From NCBI GenBank assembly GCA_963792655.1, contig CAWBWU010000011.1, positions 1 to 64,000 of the forward strand: a DNA stretch of 64,000 nt, in the 5' to 3' direction. Position 1 is the first letter of the stretch, and every line of letters begins with the position of its first letter. The notes below the pieces were generated by a model. It was not told the origin of the DNA, ran no database searches, and worked only from the letters and a program-made list of their open reading frames with translations. The translations under genes were made by a program, and so were the position numbers. This DNA is from DOZZ01 sp963792655 (GTDB taxonomy: Bacteria; Acidobacteriota; Terriglobia; Bryobacterales; Bryobacteraceae). Positions 1-8,222 of the stretch are shown one piece after another.

Positions 1-690
1 GTGTTATGTACTTGGTTGGGCCCGTATTGCTCGGTTCGTCGCCGAGATGTTCGAGCCCAACGTCGCCCGAGCCATCCCGGGAGTCGCCCCCGACCAATTC
101 AAGGGTTCCAGGCCCGAGCCCGGTTTATCGAAGGGGCGGGAGAGCCCTGGCTTGCCTGGCGAGCCCGGGAGATCGCCGGTCTCTATGCCGACCTGGCCGA
201 GGCCGCCCGAAAGGCCGCGCCCGGGGTCCTCTTCGCCGTCGCCACCCCCGACCTCGACGCCGGTCCCGTCGGCGAGGAGGTCCGTCGACTTGATCGGCTC
301 GGCCTCGGACCGGCCCAGGCATGGCGGTCGGTCGGGCTGAACCTTCAACCTGGTCGAACGCCGACGGGGCTCCGATCGTCCTGAGAGGACTCGGGGGCTC
401 TGCCGACGAGATGGCCCGCGACCTCGCCGCGAGCCCCGAGCTTGACGAACAGGTCGCCTCCGACGGTCCCGAGGGCTCTGGCTCGGCTCATCCTCCGCCT
501 CAAAGCCGGTCGCGGACCTGGTCCTCTCGGCGCCTCCCCTACCCCCCGGGAACGTCGGCGACGAGCCGCTGGCTCACGCGGTCGCGGCGATCGACGGCCG
601 TTGGTTCTTCGCCTCGGGGGACGCCGTGGCCGGTCGCGAGGAGGGTTTCCGAAAGTTCGCCCAGGTTGTCCGATCCCTCCCGAGCCCCCC
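1..690 (+). pseudogene. GC-rich foreign-looking coding fragment with frame breaks
   Basis: This stretch is visibly richer in G+C than the rest of the window and encodes one protein only if the frame is changed twice. Frame 1 gives a segment with AREIAGLYADLAEAARKAAP and ends near LNLQ. The reading then jumps (about 340-350) to a frame giving GAPIVLRGLGGSADEMARDL, and again (about 470-490) to one giving AHAVAAIDGRWFFASGDAVA. Both jumps look like a missing base, unlike the extra-base shifts elsewhere in the window. I do not recognise the family with certainty; composition and style remind me of planctomycete proteins. At about 680-705 it runs into acidobacterial coding sequence in another frame, so this is either a decayed transferred gene or, more likely, a chimeric contig end. 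Confidence 0.45.
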
Positions 691-906
691 TTCGACACCG
701 GTGGAGATCTGCTGCTGCAACTTACGGTGAACGAGAAAGGGAATGTCACGGACTTCGAAGTGCCAAACGGCAGCATCACCCACGACGATCTGCGGAAGAT
801 CGGGAACTGGCTGTTGTTTACCAGCTTCAATCCGGCCACCAAGTACGGCCAGCCAACGTCAGGCAAAGTACTGGTCAGCTTCCATCGCATCAACGTGAAA
901 GGTTAA
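682..906 (+). CDS. C-terminal tail of an unrecognised protein (5' part missing)
   Basis: From about 682 the frame ending at the 904-906 stop codes for a well-formed tail containing LLQLTVNEKGNVTDFEVPNG and FTSFNPATKYGQPTSGK, ending HRINVKG. Its composition matches the rest of the window. No start codon belongs to it, because upstream sequence is the unrelated GC-rich fragment, so the natural N-terminus is lost at the junction. The alternation of short beta-like segments resembles the end of a TonB-C-like or energy-transducing domain, but this is a guess. Its stop lies 2 bp before the rsmA start, so the two genes were probably co-transcribed. Confidence 0.5.
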   Translation, partial: EPPFDTGGDLLLQLTVNEKGNVTDFEVPNGSITHDDLRKIGNWLLFTSFNPATKYGQPTSGKVLVSFHRINVKG

Positions 907-908
907 GG

Positions 909-1661
909 TTGGCCCGTCAGAAACTGGGCCAGCACTTTCTCGTCTCCGACAAAGCGCTGAATCGAATCGCCGCGGCGGCTTGCGGCTCCGGTGTACCGCT
1001 CGCAATTGAGATTGGTCCGGGCAAGGGCGCACTCACTGCGAAACTGCTACCCCTCGCGCAAAAGCTGGTCGCGATCGAACTTGACCCCGACCTCATCGGT
1101 TGGCTGCAGTCGCGCTTCGGGCAGCACGGACATTTCGAACTGCGCCATGGCGATGCCTTGCATGCTGAGTTCGAGTCCTGGCCCGGCGCAGTGATCGTGG
1201 GGAACCTGCCCTACTATGTGGCGACGCCCATCATCGAACGCGTTGCGCGCCTGATGCCGCGCTTTCCGCGGGCGGTGTTCCTGATTCAGAAAGAAGTGGC
1301 GGAACGCATTACGGCGTTGCCCGGATCGCGTGACTACGGCTACCTGTCGGTGCTGATCCAACATTTCTGCCGTACGCGGCTGCTGTTCCGCGTGGCGCCG
1401 GGATGCTTTCAGCCGCCGCCGCAAGTAGAGTCCGCCGTGATTGAACTCACGCCGTGCGATGCTTCGAGCGATTCGGCTTTGGGCGAAGGCTTCGTGCAAT
1501 TCCTGGCGCTCTGTTTTCACATGAAGCGCAAGACACTGCGCAACAACCTGGCGGCGCGCTACCCACGTGAAGTGATCGATCAATTTCCGGAAACTGCAAA
1601 GCGCGCCGAACAGATGCCGCTGAGCGAACTCGCGGCGCTGTATCGGAACCTGCGCGACTAA
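909..1661 (+). CDS. rsmA: 16S rRNA (adenine1518/1519-N6)-dimethyltransferase RsmA (KsgA)
   Basis: The enzyme dimethylates two adjacent adenines in the helix 45 loop of 16S rRNA late in 30S assembly, using S-adenosylmethionine. The protein begins with the family signature KLGQHFL, has the SAM-binding motif EIGPGKGALT near residue 35, an acidic EL..D motif next, and the catalytic NLPYY motif near residue 98. The C-terminal helical RNA-binding region (FHMKRKTLRNNL) is present. At about 250 residues it is slightly shorter than the usual 260-270. I chose TTG at 909 because it places KLGQHF at the normal distance from the N-terminus and follows an AAAGG at 898-902; an upstream extension would enter the previous gene. 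Converges on the glycosyltransferase gene 4 bp away. Confidence 0.93.
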   Translation: MARQKLGQHFLVSDKALNRIAAAACGSGVPLAIEIGPGKGALTAKLLPLAQKLVAIELDPDLIGWLQSRFGQHGHFELRHGDALHAEFESWPGAVIVGNLPYYVATPIIERVARLMPRFPRAVFLIQKEVAERITALPGSRDYGYLSVLIQHFCRTRLLFRVAPGCFQPPPQVESAVIELTPCDASSDSALGEGFVQFLALCFHMKRKTLRNNLAARYPREVIDQFPETAKRAEQMPLSELAALYRNLRD

Positions 1662-1665
1662 AAGA

Positions 1666-2919
1666 CTACGCGGTCGCGAATGCGGACTCGATGATGTCGG
1701 CCGCGCGCTCTACGCCGCCGGCTGCCCGGCACTCCTGCTGCATGCGCTTCGCGTTCATCCGATAGCTGCTGCCCGGCGCCAGGACGGATTCGAGAGCGGA
1801 TCGCAGCGTGGCCGGGTTGAACCGCTTCTTCGGAAGCACAATCCCCGCACCTGTGCGCGCTAACCTCGCCGCAATCGCGGGTTGGTCGTGCGTGAGCGGT
1901 ACGGCAACCAGTGGCACGCCAAAGCAGAGCGACTGCTGTGTGGTGTTCATGCCCGAATGCGTGATCGTCGCGGATGCTCGCGAAAGGATTTCAAGCTGAG
2001 GCGCATAGTTCACGACAATCGGATTGCCCGGCATGCTGCGCGGCACTGCTCTGCCCCGAGCCCCCAGCGACAACACAAGCTGCACATCCATGCCTGCGCA
2101 CGCCTCAGCGATTACCTCGAAATACTGGCTGTCTTTTTGCTGCAGCGTACCTAACGAGCCGTAAATCAATGGGCGGCCGTCCAACTTTTCAAACGGAAAA
2201 TCCACCGTGGGAGCAGAGCGATCAAACCACGGACCGCAATAGTGGAACGCGTTGGTCAGCGCTTTGCGCGGAAAGTCGAACCCAAACGGCATCTGAGCAA
2301 TTTGCGCGACCTTCGAGAAAGAATCATCCGGAATGCGCAGCGGCATCAGACCCCAGCCCCGGCGGTACTGATTCAGCGTGGCTTGAATCGGGCTGATGAA
2401 GCGATCCGAAACGGTATACCCAACTCTGTTTCTGAAACGCGCCAGCGCCGAATTGCCATGCTGCCAGCCGGCAAAGGGCGGCGGGATAGCGGCCTCGCGG
2501 TTGAGCGGCAGACTGGTGCAGACGCTCGCGAAAGGAAGACCCAGGTGTTCCGCGATGGTGCCGCCCGCCGGTTCATTCTGATCGACAATGAGCGCGTCTA
2601 CTTTCGCGGACTGCACCGCGCCCGGCGCGTGCTCCAGAATCAAGCGAGCCATGCGGCAAGCGCCTTCAATGGCAAAGCGCAGCGATTGCACGCCGCGCAA
2701 GGCCGCCAGCCTCGCGGTGAACTCGGCCAGGGAACCCGGTGCAAAGTATTCATCGCGCAGTGGTAAACAGTCGAGGCGTTCGGCCTGGATAGCAGGCGCG
2801 ACATCTTCCACGTTCAAGAAGGTGACCCGGTGTCCTCGTTTGACCAAGGTTCTGCCGAGGGCGCAGAGGGGGTTCACGTGGCCCGGAATGGGTGGGCAGA
2901 ACACTCCGTAATGCGACAT
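1666..2919 (-). CDS. MGT/UGT-type glycosyltransferase (GT1 family)
   Basis: A 417-residue GT-B fold glycosyltransferase. The N-terminus (PPIPGHVNPLCALGRTLVKR) is the acceptor-side Rossmann motif of the macrolide/zeaxanthin glucosyltransferase group. The C-terminal donor-binding signature is present as ITHSGMNTTQQSLCFGVPLV followed by HDQPAIAARL and GAGIVL. The sequence is close in style to CrtX-like enzymes that add glucose from UDP-glucose to hydrophobic acceptors, but no carotenoid gene is in the window, so the acceptor is unknown. No signal peptide or membrane helix is seen; a cytoplasmic membrane-face role is likely. Confidence 0.85.
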   Translation of the reverse strand: MSHYGVFCPPIPGHVNPLCALGRTLVKRGHRVTFLNVEDVAPAIQAERLDCLPLRDEYFAPGSLAEFTARLAALRGVQSLRFAIEGACRMARLILEHAPGAVQSAKVDALIVDQNEPAGGTIAEHLGLPFASVCTSLPLNREAAIPPPFAGWQHGNSALARFRNRVGYTVSDRFISPIQATLNQYRRGWGLMPLRIPDDSFSKVAQIAQMPFGFDFPRKALTNAFHYCGPWFDRSAPTVDFPFEKLDGRPLIYGSLGTLQQKDSQYFEVIAEACAGMDVQLVLSLGARGRAVPRSMPGNPIVVNYAPQLEILSRASATITHSGMNTTQQSLCFGVPLVAVPLTHDQPAIAARLARTGAGIVLPKKRFNPATLRSALESVLAPGSSYRMNAKRMQQECRAAGGVERAADIIESAFATA

Positions 2920-3009
2920 GATTGCGGCCTATTATGTCACCCTTTCGTACTGTAAGTAACGAATGGCTAACAAAAGTCGCAGACAGTTTTCAGAAATCGT
3001 GGTAGCTGT

Positions 3010-3408
3010 CTACGCGCGCGATGGAAAGTGCACGGAAAGTTGCTCCCCGACGAGCGCGACGCCTGTGACCAGGCCATCGGTGAAATTGCCGTCTCGGAAA
3101 TGGGCAGCGACGGTACGCAACGTTTCCTGCCAGAACTGGTCTCCAGCCTTCTCATGAATGCCGGCGTCGCCCCACACCACGCACTTACGGCGCGACGGGA
3201 CCACAAAGAACAGCACCGCATTGCGATCGGGGATGGTGTGCAATCCGAGCCGGTGAAAGGCCTTCTTCGCGCCGTGCTCCACATCGCCCCAGAACAGAGG
3301 CGCTACGGACACGCGGATTTCCCCAGTGGTCCCGCTTTGTGCCGCCCGGATGGCTTCTTCCACGCGCTCCTGATCGAGCCTCTTGAGCAGCTTGCGTTGA
3401 GTCACCAT
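3010..3408 (-). CDS. TPM-domain protein, cytoplasmic form
   Basis: A 132-residue protein made almost only of a TPM domain: it starts VTQRKLLKRLDQERVEEAIR and contains TGEIRVSVAP and the typical RNAVLFFVVPSRRKCVVWGD core. No signal peptide or membrane segment is visible, in contrast to the upstream TPM gene. Its ATG overlaps the end of that gene by 7 bp (ATGGTGA), so the pair is translationally coupled. The TPM fold is linked in other bacteria to membrane-protein quality control and, in plants, to photosystem assembly; the biochemical activity here is unknown. It is the last gene of a lemA-TPM-TPM operon. Confidence 0.8.
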   Translation of the reverse strand: MVTQRKLLKRLDQERVEEAIRAAQSGTTGEIRVSVAPLFWGDVEHGAKKAFHRLGLHTIPDRNAVLFFVVPSRRKCVVWGDAGIHEKAGDQFWQETLRTVAAHFRDGNFTDGLVTGVALVGEQLSVHFPSRA

Positions 3409-4163
3409 GAGCCGCTTGCGCCCCCGCCGCCGGACCGGCCACCACCGCCGCTGAACCCGCCCCCACCATCGCCTCCGCCGAAGCCGCCTCCGCCAAATCC
3501 CCCGCGGCCTCCTGAACCGATGTTGCTCAACAGGAAAAACGCGAGCGTCGGGTGTGTAATCAGGAAGCCGAGCACCAAAATTCCAACGATGCCCAACAGC
3601 ACCATCTGGATGACGCTGAGCGGTTTGCCCTGTGCCGGCGCCGGGCCGCTGGGTGTCTGTTGCGCTGGCAAAGCATTCGCAGACCCGCCGATCACCCCGG
3701 TCAGCGAATCGATCGCCGCGGTCACTGCCCCGTCATGATCCCCTTGCGCAATCCGCGGCGACAAGACATCACGAATCACTCGTGACGAGATCGCATCGGT
3801 AACCGTCGGCTCGAGGCCATACCCCACCTCGATGCGCAGCTTGTGATCGCGCGCCATGATGAACAGCGCTAAGCCATCATCCAGACCTTTGCGGCCGACT
3901 TTCCACTTTTGAAAAGCACGGACAGCCCAGTCCTCGATCGGCGCGTCGCCAGAGGAAGGCGCGATGTAGACGATCAACTGATGACCGCTGATCTGCTGAT
4001 AAGCCGATAGGCGGGAATCGAGCGTGCGCAGCGCGTCGGGCGAAAGAAAGCCGGTAGTGTCCGTCACCCAGCGCGTGGGTGAATCCGGAATGGGCACCGT
4101 TTCCGCGCCGAGCAGCGCTGCCGACGCGAGAAGCAACCAGACGATGAGTGCCCGGCTGCGCAA
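3402..4163 (-). CDS. TPM-domain membrane protein (YgcG family) with Gly-rich tail
   Basis: About 253 residues. An N-terminal signal/anchor helix (ALIVWLLLASAALLG) is followed by the TPM domain, with DTTGFLSPDALRTLDSRL and the AIEDWAVR-type motif DAPIEDWAVRAFQKWKVG. After this come a low-complexity linker, a transmembrane helix (VLLGIVGILVLGFLI) and a C-terminal tail almost wholly Gly/Ser/Phe, ending in a GGG..GGSGW-like pattern typical of YgcG proteins. I set the start at TTG 4163 because the upstream lemA stop is at 4165-4167 and this TTG gives a clean signal peptide; an earlier start would run into lemA. Forms an operon with lemA upstream and a second TPM gene downstream. Confidence 0.83.
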   Translation of the reverse strand: MRSRALIVWLLLASAALLGAETVPIPDSPTRWVTDTTGFLSPDALRTLDSRLSAYQQISGHQLIVYIAPSSGDAPIEDWAVRAFQKWKVGRKGLDDGLALFIMARDHKLRIEVGYGLEPTVTDAISSRVIRDVLSPRIAQGDHDGAVTAAIDSLTGVIGGSANALPAQQTPSGPAPAQGKPLSVIQMVLLGIVGILVLGFLITHPTLAFFLLSNIGSGGRGGFGGGGFGGGDGGGGFSGGGGRSGGGGASGSW

Positions 4164-4164
4164 T

Positions 4165-4767
4165 TTAGAATTTGACCTCGGGGGCTTTTTGCGAACCCGC
4201 CGAGGCTGTGAAGTACGGCTTTTCTGCGAACCGGCTGCCAAAGAAGCCGGCCATCAACACGGTCGGGAAACTGTCGCGCTTGGTGTTGAATGCCTGCGCT
4301 GTTTCGTTAAAGCGCTGCCGCTCTACCGTGATGCGGTTCTCCGTCCCTTCGAGCTGCGATTGCAAATCGCGGAAGTTCGCCGTCGCCTTCAGGTCGGGAT
4401 ACTTTTCCGACACCACCAAAAGCCGCGACAACGCGGACGACAACTGATCCTGGGCCTGCTGGTATTTCTGAAATGCAGCCGGGTCGCGCGGAACATTGTC
4501 CGTTCCCGCCGCGGTGACTTGACCTACGTGAGCGCGCGCTTCGGCCACTGCAATCATCGTGCTCTTTTCAAAATCGGCAGCGCCCTTCACGGTTGCGACC
4601 AGGTTCGGCACCAGGTCGGCGCGCCGCTGGTAGGCATTCTGCACCTGTCCCCATTGCGCTTGTGCACCTTGATCGAGCGTCACGAGCGAGTTGTATCCTC
4701 CGCCCATCGATACTCCAAGGACAATTACGATCAGCGCGATGATTCCCAAAATTCCGAGTTTGCCCAT
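4165..4767 (-). CDS. lemA: LemA family membrane protein
   Basis: A 200-residue LemA protein. It has one N-terminal membrane helix (LGILGIIALIVIVLGVSMGG), the invariant YNSLVTLDQGAQAQWGQVQN motif, then a helical bundle with RRADLVPNLVATVKG and the closing FNTKRDSFPTVLMAGFFG. The start ATG at 4767 (MGKLGILG) puts the helix at the N-terminus. LemA proteins have a short outside N-terminus and a long helical domain; function is poorly known, but genes for LemA and TPM proteins are repeatedly paired, as here. It is the first gene of a three-gene operon with the two TPM genes. Confidence 0.9.
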   Translation of the reverse strand: MGKLGILGIIALIVIVLGVSMGGGYNSLVTLDQGAQAQWGQVQNAYQRRADLVPNLVATVKGAADFEKSTMIAVAEARAHVGQVTAAGTDNVPRDPAAFQKYQQAQDQLSSALSRLLVVSEKYPDLKATANFRDLQSQLEGTENRITVERQRFNETAQAFNTKRDSFPTVLMAGFFGSRFAEKPYFTASAGSQKAPEVKF

Positions 4768-4819
4768 TCTGTCTCCTGTAGCGGTATGGCAATCGTACCG
4801 CCATTTTTGAGTGCGAGCT

Positions 4820-5275
4820 CTACCGGTTGCTCGCCTGCGCGCGACTCGCAGGCTTGGAGCCGGCGAATTTCGCAACCAGAACCGCGATCAAGCAGCCGAG
4901 CAAAAGTTTGTCTACCAGCTCCACGGCGAGTTGTTTCGCAAGCAGTGCCGGCGGAATACGTTGCACTGAAAACTGAATCAGGTAGGACGTCACGGGATAC
5001 AGCAACCACATCGCAACGCCGAAGCGCAGACCCTGCTGAAGCGCGGGCTTGTCTTCCACGCCGCGTGCATAGATCCAGACAGACCCAATGCCGAACGCAA
5101 GGTAGGCAGCAAGCATCATGGGCCAGCGCGTCATGAACAGCGCCTGTCCTCCGTAGATACCCTGCTCTGCAAGCGCGCGGTAGTCGGGCGACAGCAGCAC
5201 GCCCTGGAACAAAAAGCCGGTCAGAAATGACACGGCAAATACGGCCAGCATCGCCGGCCAAAGCTTTCGGATCAT
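4820..5275 (-). CDS. Four-helix integral membrane protein, unknown function
   Basis: About 151 residues with four predicted membrane helices (around residues 5-25, 50-72, 80-105 and 120-143), short loops, and a basic C-terminal end. I do not recognise a named family; the layout resembles small DUF1761/DUF2177-type membrane proteins but no diagnostic motif is visible. The ATG at 5275 was preferred over one five codons upstream because a GAGG lies about 7 bases before it. It lies upstream of lemA with a 52 bp gap and could share its transcript. Confidence 0.6.
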   Translation of the reverse strand: MIRKLWPAMLAVFAVSFLTGFLFQGVLLSPDYRALAEQGIYGGQALFMTRWPMMLAAYLAFGIGSVWIYARGVEDKPALQQGLRFGVAMWLLYPVTSYLIQFSVQRIPPALLAKQLAVELVDKLLLGCLIAVLVAKFAGSKPASRAQASNR

Positions 5276-5313
5276 CGCGGGCCTCCTCACGTTGAGACCC
5301 GCATCATATCCTG

Positions 5314-7272
5314 CTAAGGCAAATTGATGGTTACGGTGTTTGTCTGAACGCCGTCGACCGTCAACACGACAGGCACGTCCCCATGCACCGTCAGAGCCGA
5401 TGTGAGGATCAGGTTGACCTGATCGAGCCCGGCAAACTGTCCCTGTGCGCCGGCAAACTGCACGGTCACAGGATTACCGTTGACGGTTGCAGTCACGCTC
5501 TTCGCACCTCGTATGCCGGTGCCGTATAGGCTAAGGTACACGGTTGACCCAGAATCCAAAGCGATGGGCGCGGTGACGCACTGCCCTGCCGCCGGACAGT
5601 TGAAGACCGCAACCGGAGTCTGCGCGTTGGTCGAGTTGTTCACCCGCACCGCGAGCGCCGCCGGAACGCCTTTGCCGCTCGAGTTCGCTGTGAAAATGGC
5701 CGGAGCCACGTTCGTGATGGTCACCGTTGCAGGGGCGCTGGGCGCAGGGCTGCCCGAGATAGTAATGAAGGCCTTCCCGGTTGCGGTACCGGCGGGGACG
5801 ATGAAATCGATCTGCCCAGCTGAAACGAAAATCAGCGGAGCTTGCCGCGTGACGCCTGCGCTGTCGAGCACCGAAACGCTCACGCCGCCCAGGTTCGTCA
5901 TCAGTGGCAGCGGGCTGACCAACGTGCTCGCCGCAAGGTTCGTCCCATAAGCTGCCGCAAGTGAATCCGCAGCCAGGTTGGGGACATTCGCGGCGGCCGA
6001 GATGATCGCCGGGGCCGCGGGTCCGGGCTGGTTCAAATACACCGTTACCGAACCGAGCACCAGGTTTCCCGCCACCAGATCTGGCAGTCCATCGCCATTG
6101 AAGTCGGCAGTCTCCAGAATGATCGGAATCGAACCAGAATTCACTCTGTTTGGGGTGCCGCTGAAGGGCGAGCCCGCCGTGCCGTTGAGGATGTAAATGG
6201 AGTCGGCGCCGGCCGGCGGCAGTGTTTGGGAATCAGCGCTGATCTGATTGAAGGACGCCGTCGTGCCGATAGCGAGGTCAGGCACGCCGTCGCGATTGAA
6301 ATCGGCAACGGCCAGGCCGCCCGCGTCGTTCAGGGTGATGTATTGTGGCGCCTGGAACGTTCCGTCGCCTTTGCCTATGAGTATCGCCACCTTATTGTTC
6401 TGACCCGTGGACATCACCAGGTCTGGCTTGCCATCGCTATTTACATCGGCAGTCAGGAATTCAGCGCCGCTCTGCGCCACGCCGGTGATGGTGGGGTAAG
6501 TTACGGGAGCCGCGAACGTACCGTCGCGCTTGTTGAGGAAAACTAAGATGTTGCCGGTGATGATCTCATTCAACGCGACGTCGGGATAACCGTCGGCGTT
6601 GTAGTCCGCCAAAGCCAGGCGCAACCCGGCGCCACCCTGAAACGGAATGACCTGAGTGCTGGTGAAGTTCGCCTGACCATCTCCGGACAGCAGCTCCAAT
6701 TGCGGTAAAGATAGCGCGCTAAAGATGCCGGCCAGCCCTTCTCCAAGCAATGAGTTCGTCGACTGCAGGAGCCCGGCCGACTCTTCGACTGCGATGTCTA
6801 CCTTACCGTCTTTGTTGTAGTCCAGCGGCACAATCGCTGTCCCGAAGGCGTTCAGCGGCTGAAAGCGCAGAGGCTGGAAAGTTCCGTCGCCCGCGCCGCG
6901 TAAGATCTCCAACACCGGCTGGAGCTGGTCATTCACACCAGCGACCACCAGGTCAGGAATTCCATCACCAGTCACGTCCGCCACGATCACCGGGAACGGG
7001 AGAATGCCCAGCGGGATCATGATAGGCGGCTGGAATGTGCCGTCGCCTTTGCCAAGCAGCACGTAAGCTGCTTGGCCGCCCACATCGGTTGTGATTACAT
7101 CCGGCTTACCGTCTTTGTTTACATCCGCAACATACAAGTAGGAGATCGCCCCGGGTTGACTAAGAAATGGAGTAGTTATCGCCTGGAAGTTTGAGCCCGC
7201 ACCAGTCGCTTGCGGCGCAACGACGGTGATGGAGAAGAGTAAGGAAAACAGTATTGTTTTGGTAGACGGCAT
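5314..7272 (-). CDS. Secreted FG-GAP/VCBS repeat protein with Solibacter-type C-terminal domain
   Basis: A 652-residue exported protein. It begins with a signal peptide (residues 1-25, ending near ATGAGS). Seven FG-GAP/VCBS blades follow between about residues 45 and 410, each with a calcium-loop style motif such as ADVNKDGKPDV, ADYNADGYPDVA or ADFNGDGLPDLV, predicting a beta-propeller. The last 220 residues match the TIGR03437-type 'Solibacter uncharacterized C-terminal domain' (AYGTNLA, GGVSVSVLDSAG, APLIFVSAGQIDFIVPAGT, LSLYGTGIRG, GLDQVNLIL). That domain is strongly expanded in Bryobacterales and is the best lineage marker in the window. Function is unknown; surface binding or a structural role is likely. 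No partner gene is obvious next to it. Confidence 0.88.
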   Translation of the reverse strand: MPSTKTILFSLLFSITVVAPQATGAGSNFQAITTPFLSQPGAISYLYVADVNKDGKPDVITTDVGGQAAYVLLGKGDGTFQPPIMIPLGILPFPVIVADVTGDGIPDLVVAGVNDQLQPVLEILRGAGDGTFQPLRFQPLNAFGTAIVPLDYNKDGKVDIAVEESAGLLQSTNSLLGEGLAGIFSALSLPQLELLSGDGQANFTSTQVIPFQGGAGLRLALADYNADGYPDVALNEIITGNILVFLNKRDGTFAAPVTYPTITGVAQSGAEFLTADVNSDGKPDLVMSTGQNNKVAILIGKGDGTFQAPQYITLNDAGGLAVADFNRDGVPDLAIGTTASFNQISADSQTLPPAGADSIYILNGTAGSPFSGTPNRVNSGSIPIILETADFNGDGLPDLVAGNLVLGSVTVYLNQPGPAAPAIISAAANVPNLAADSLAAAYGTNLAASTLVSPLPLMTNLGGVSVSVLDSAGVTRQAPLIFVSAGQIDFIVPAGTATGKAFITISGSPAPSAPATVTITNVAPAIFTANSSGKGVPAALAVRVNNSTNAQTPVAVFNCPAAGQCVTAPIALDSGSTVYLSLYGTGIRGAKSVTATVNGNPVTVQFAGAQGQFAGLDQVNLILTSALTVHGDVPVVLTVDGVQTNTVTINLP

Positions 7273-7378
7273 AGGCCTGTGTGATGCAGGATAACAGAGG
7301 CGAAACTAAGGTCCGTCGGGCTGGGTATACCGTCAGAGGCGAGCAAATCCGGACCGAGGCCAAATGACCGGGCCGTCC

Positions 7379-7404
7379 CTACGTGCCGCGCGCGTGAGCA
7401 AGCG
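7379..7404 (+). repeat. 26-bp dispersed intergenic repeat, copy 1
   Basis: The 26 bases here, containing GTGCCGCGCGCGTGAGCAAG, recur exactly at 39381-39406 in the same orientation. A weaker match (AGGCCAA-TG) extends upstream of both copies. The copy lies between the divergently oriented FG-GAP gene and a small secreted protein gene. Short GC-rich intergenic repeats of this sort are common in Solibacter-type genomes. Confidence 0.7.
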
Positions 7405-7492
7405 TGATTCACCAAGAGAGCGCGGAACACTACTCTGCCTTGCTACCGCAGCATCCGGTTGTTACCATGAGCGCTCTGGAGGTTTTCCATTC

Positions 7493-7945
7493 GTGAAACT
7501 ACACCTGCAACGCTATGCCCCGCTCCTGATTGCCTTGATCGCTTTCAGCGCCCCGCTCCTCAAGAGTCAGGACGCGAAGACCGACAGAGTAGTTGAAGTT
7601 AAGGTGAACTACACCGGCACTGGCACGGTTGACGAGAAGCACAAAATTTATATTGCTATGTGGGATACCGGCGACTTCATGAGTGGAGGCGCCATGCCTG
7701 TAGAGATTCAACCCGTGTCGGCTAAGAACGGCAAGGCGACATTCGCGCATGTCGCAACGAGCCCGGTTTACTTCAGCATCGTGTATGATCCGACCGGCAA
7801 CTGGGACGCACAATCCATGCCGCCGAGCGGCTCTGTTTTTGGCATTTACAGCAAAGAAGCGGGCAAAGCAGAGCCGGTCAAGTCCGAACCGGGCAAGCCT
7901 GCCAGCGTCGAAATTGCTTTCGACGATTCGATGAAGATGCCGTAG
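7493..7945 (+). CDS. Small secreted protein, unknown function
   Basis: About 150 residues starting at GTG 7493, which follows GGAGG at 7477-7481. A signal peptide is clear (KLHLQRYAPLLIALIAFSAPLL, then SQDA). The mature part contains VEVKVNYTGTGTVDEKHKIY and a DPTGNWD motif, an all-beta pattern. I do not recognise a family. It stands alone, with a 220 bp promoter region upstream and 277 bp of sequence without any recognisable feature downstream (7946-8222). Confidence 0.65.
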   Translation: MKLHLQRYAPLLIALIAFSAPLLKSQDAKTDRVVEVKVNYTGTGTVDEKHKIYIAMWDTGDFMSGGAMPVEIQPVSAKNGKATFAHVATSPVYFSIVYDPTGNWDAQSMPPSGSVFGIYSKEAGKAEPVKSEPGKPASVEIAFDDSMKMP

Positions 7946-8222
7946 TAGTTGCGAACGAAGCGGCGCAGATGATACCTGGCCTGCGCCCACGCCTTCTGCC
8001 TGTAACCAAAGCCGAACTAGTTCTGTTCCTGCCTGCGCCCGCCCACTCTTGTTCCCTTCCGGCTTCGACAAATCCGGCGCAGGCCGCCCCTAGTTGGTCC
8101 GGCCCGGAGTTTTAAGCACCAACTGCGCACAAAGTAGCGAGTGAGCAAATGGCTAGTAAGACGCAAGCTACTCCTGTATTCACGTCACCTCGATCCGTCT
8201 CGACTACCTGCTTCTTTACAAC

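Noticed and set aside
7467..7495. ATG at 7467 as the start of the secreted protein gene
   Set aside because: It is in a different frame and meets TGA at 7494-7496; GTG 7493 has GGAGG and gives the signal peptide.
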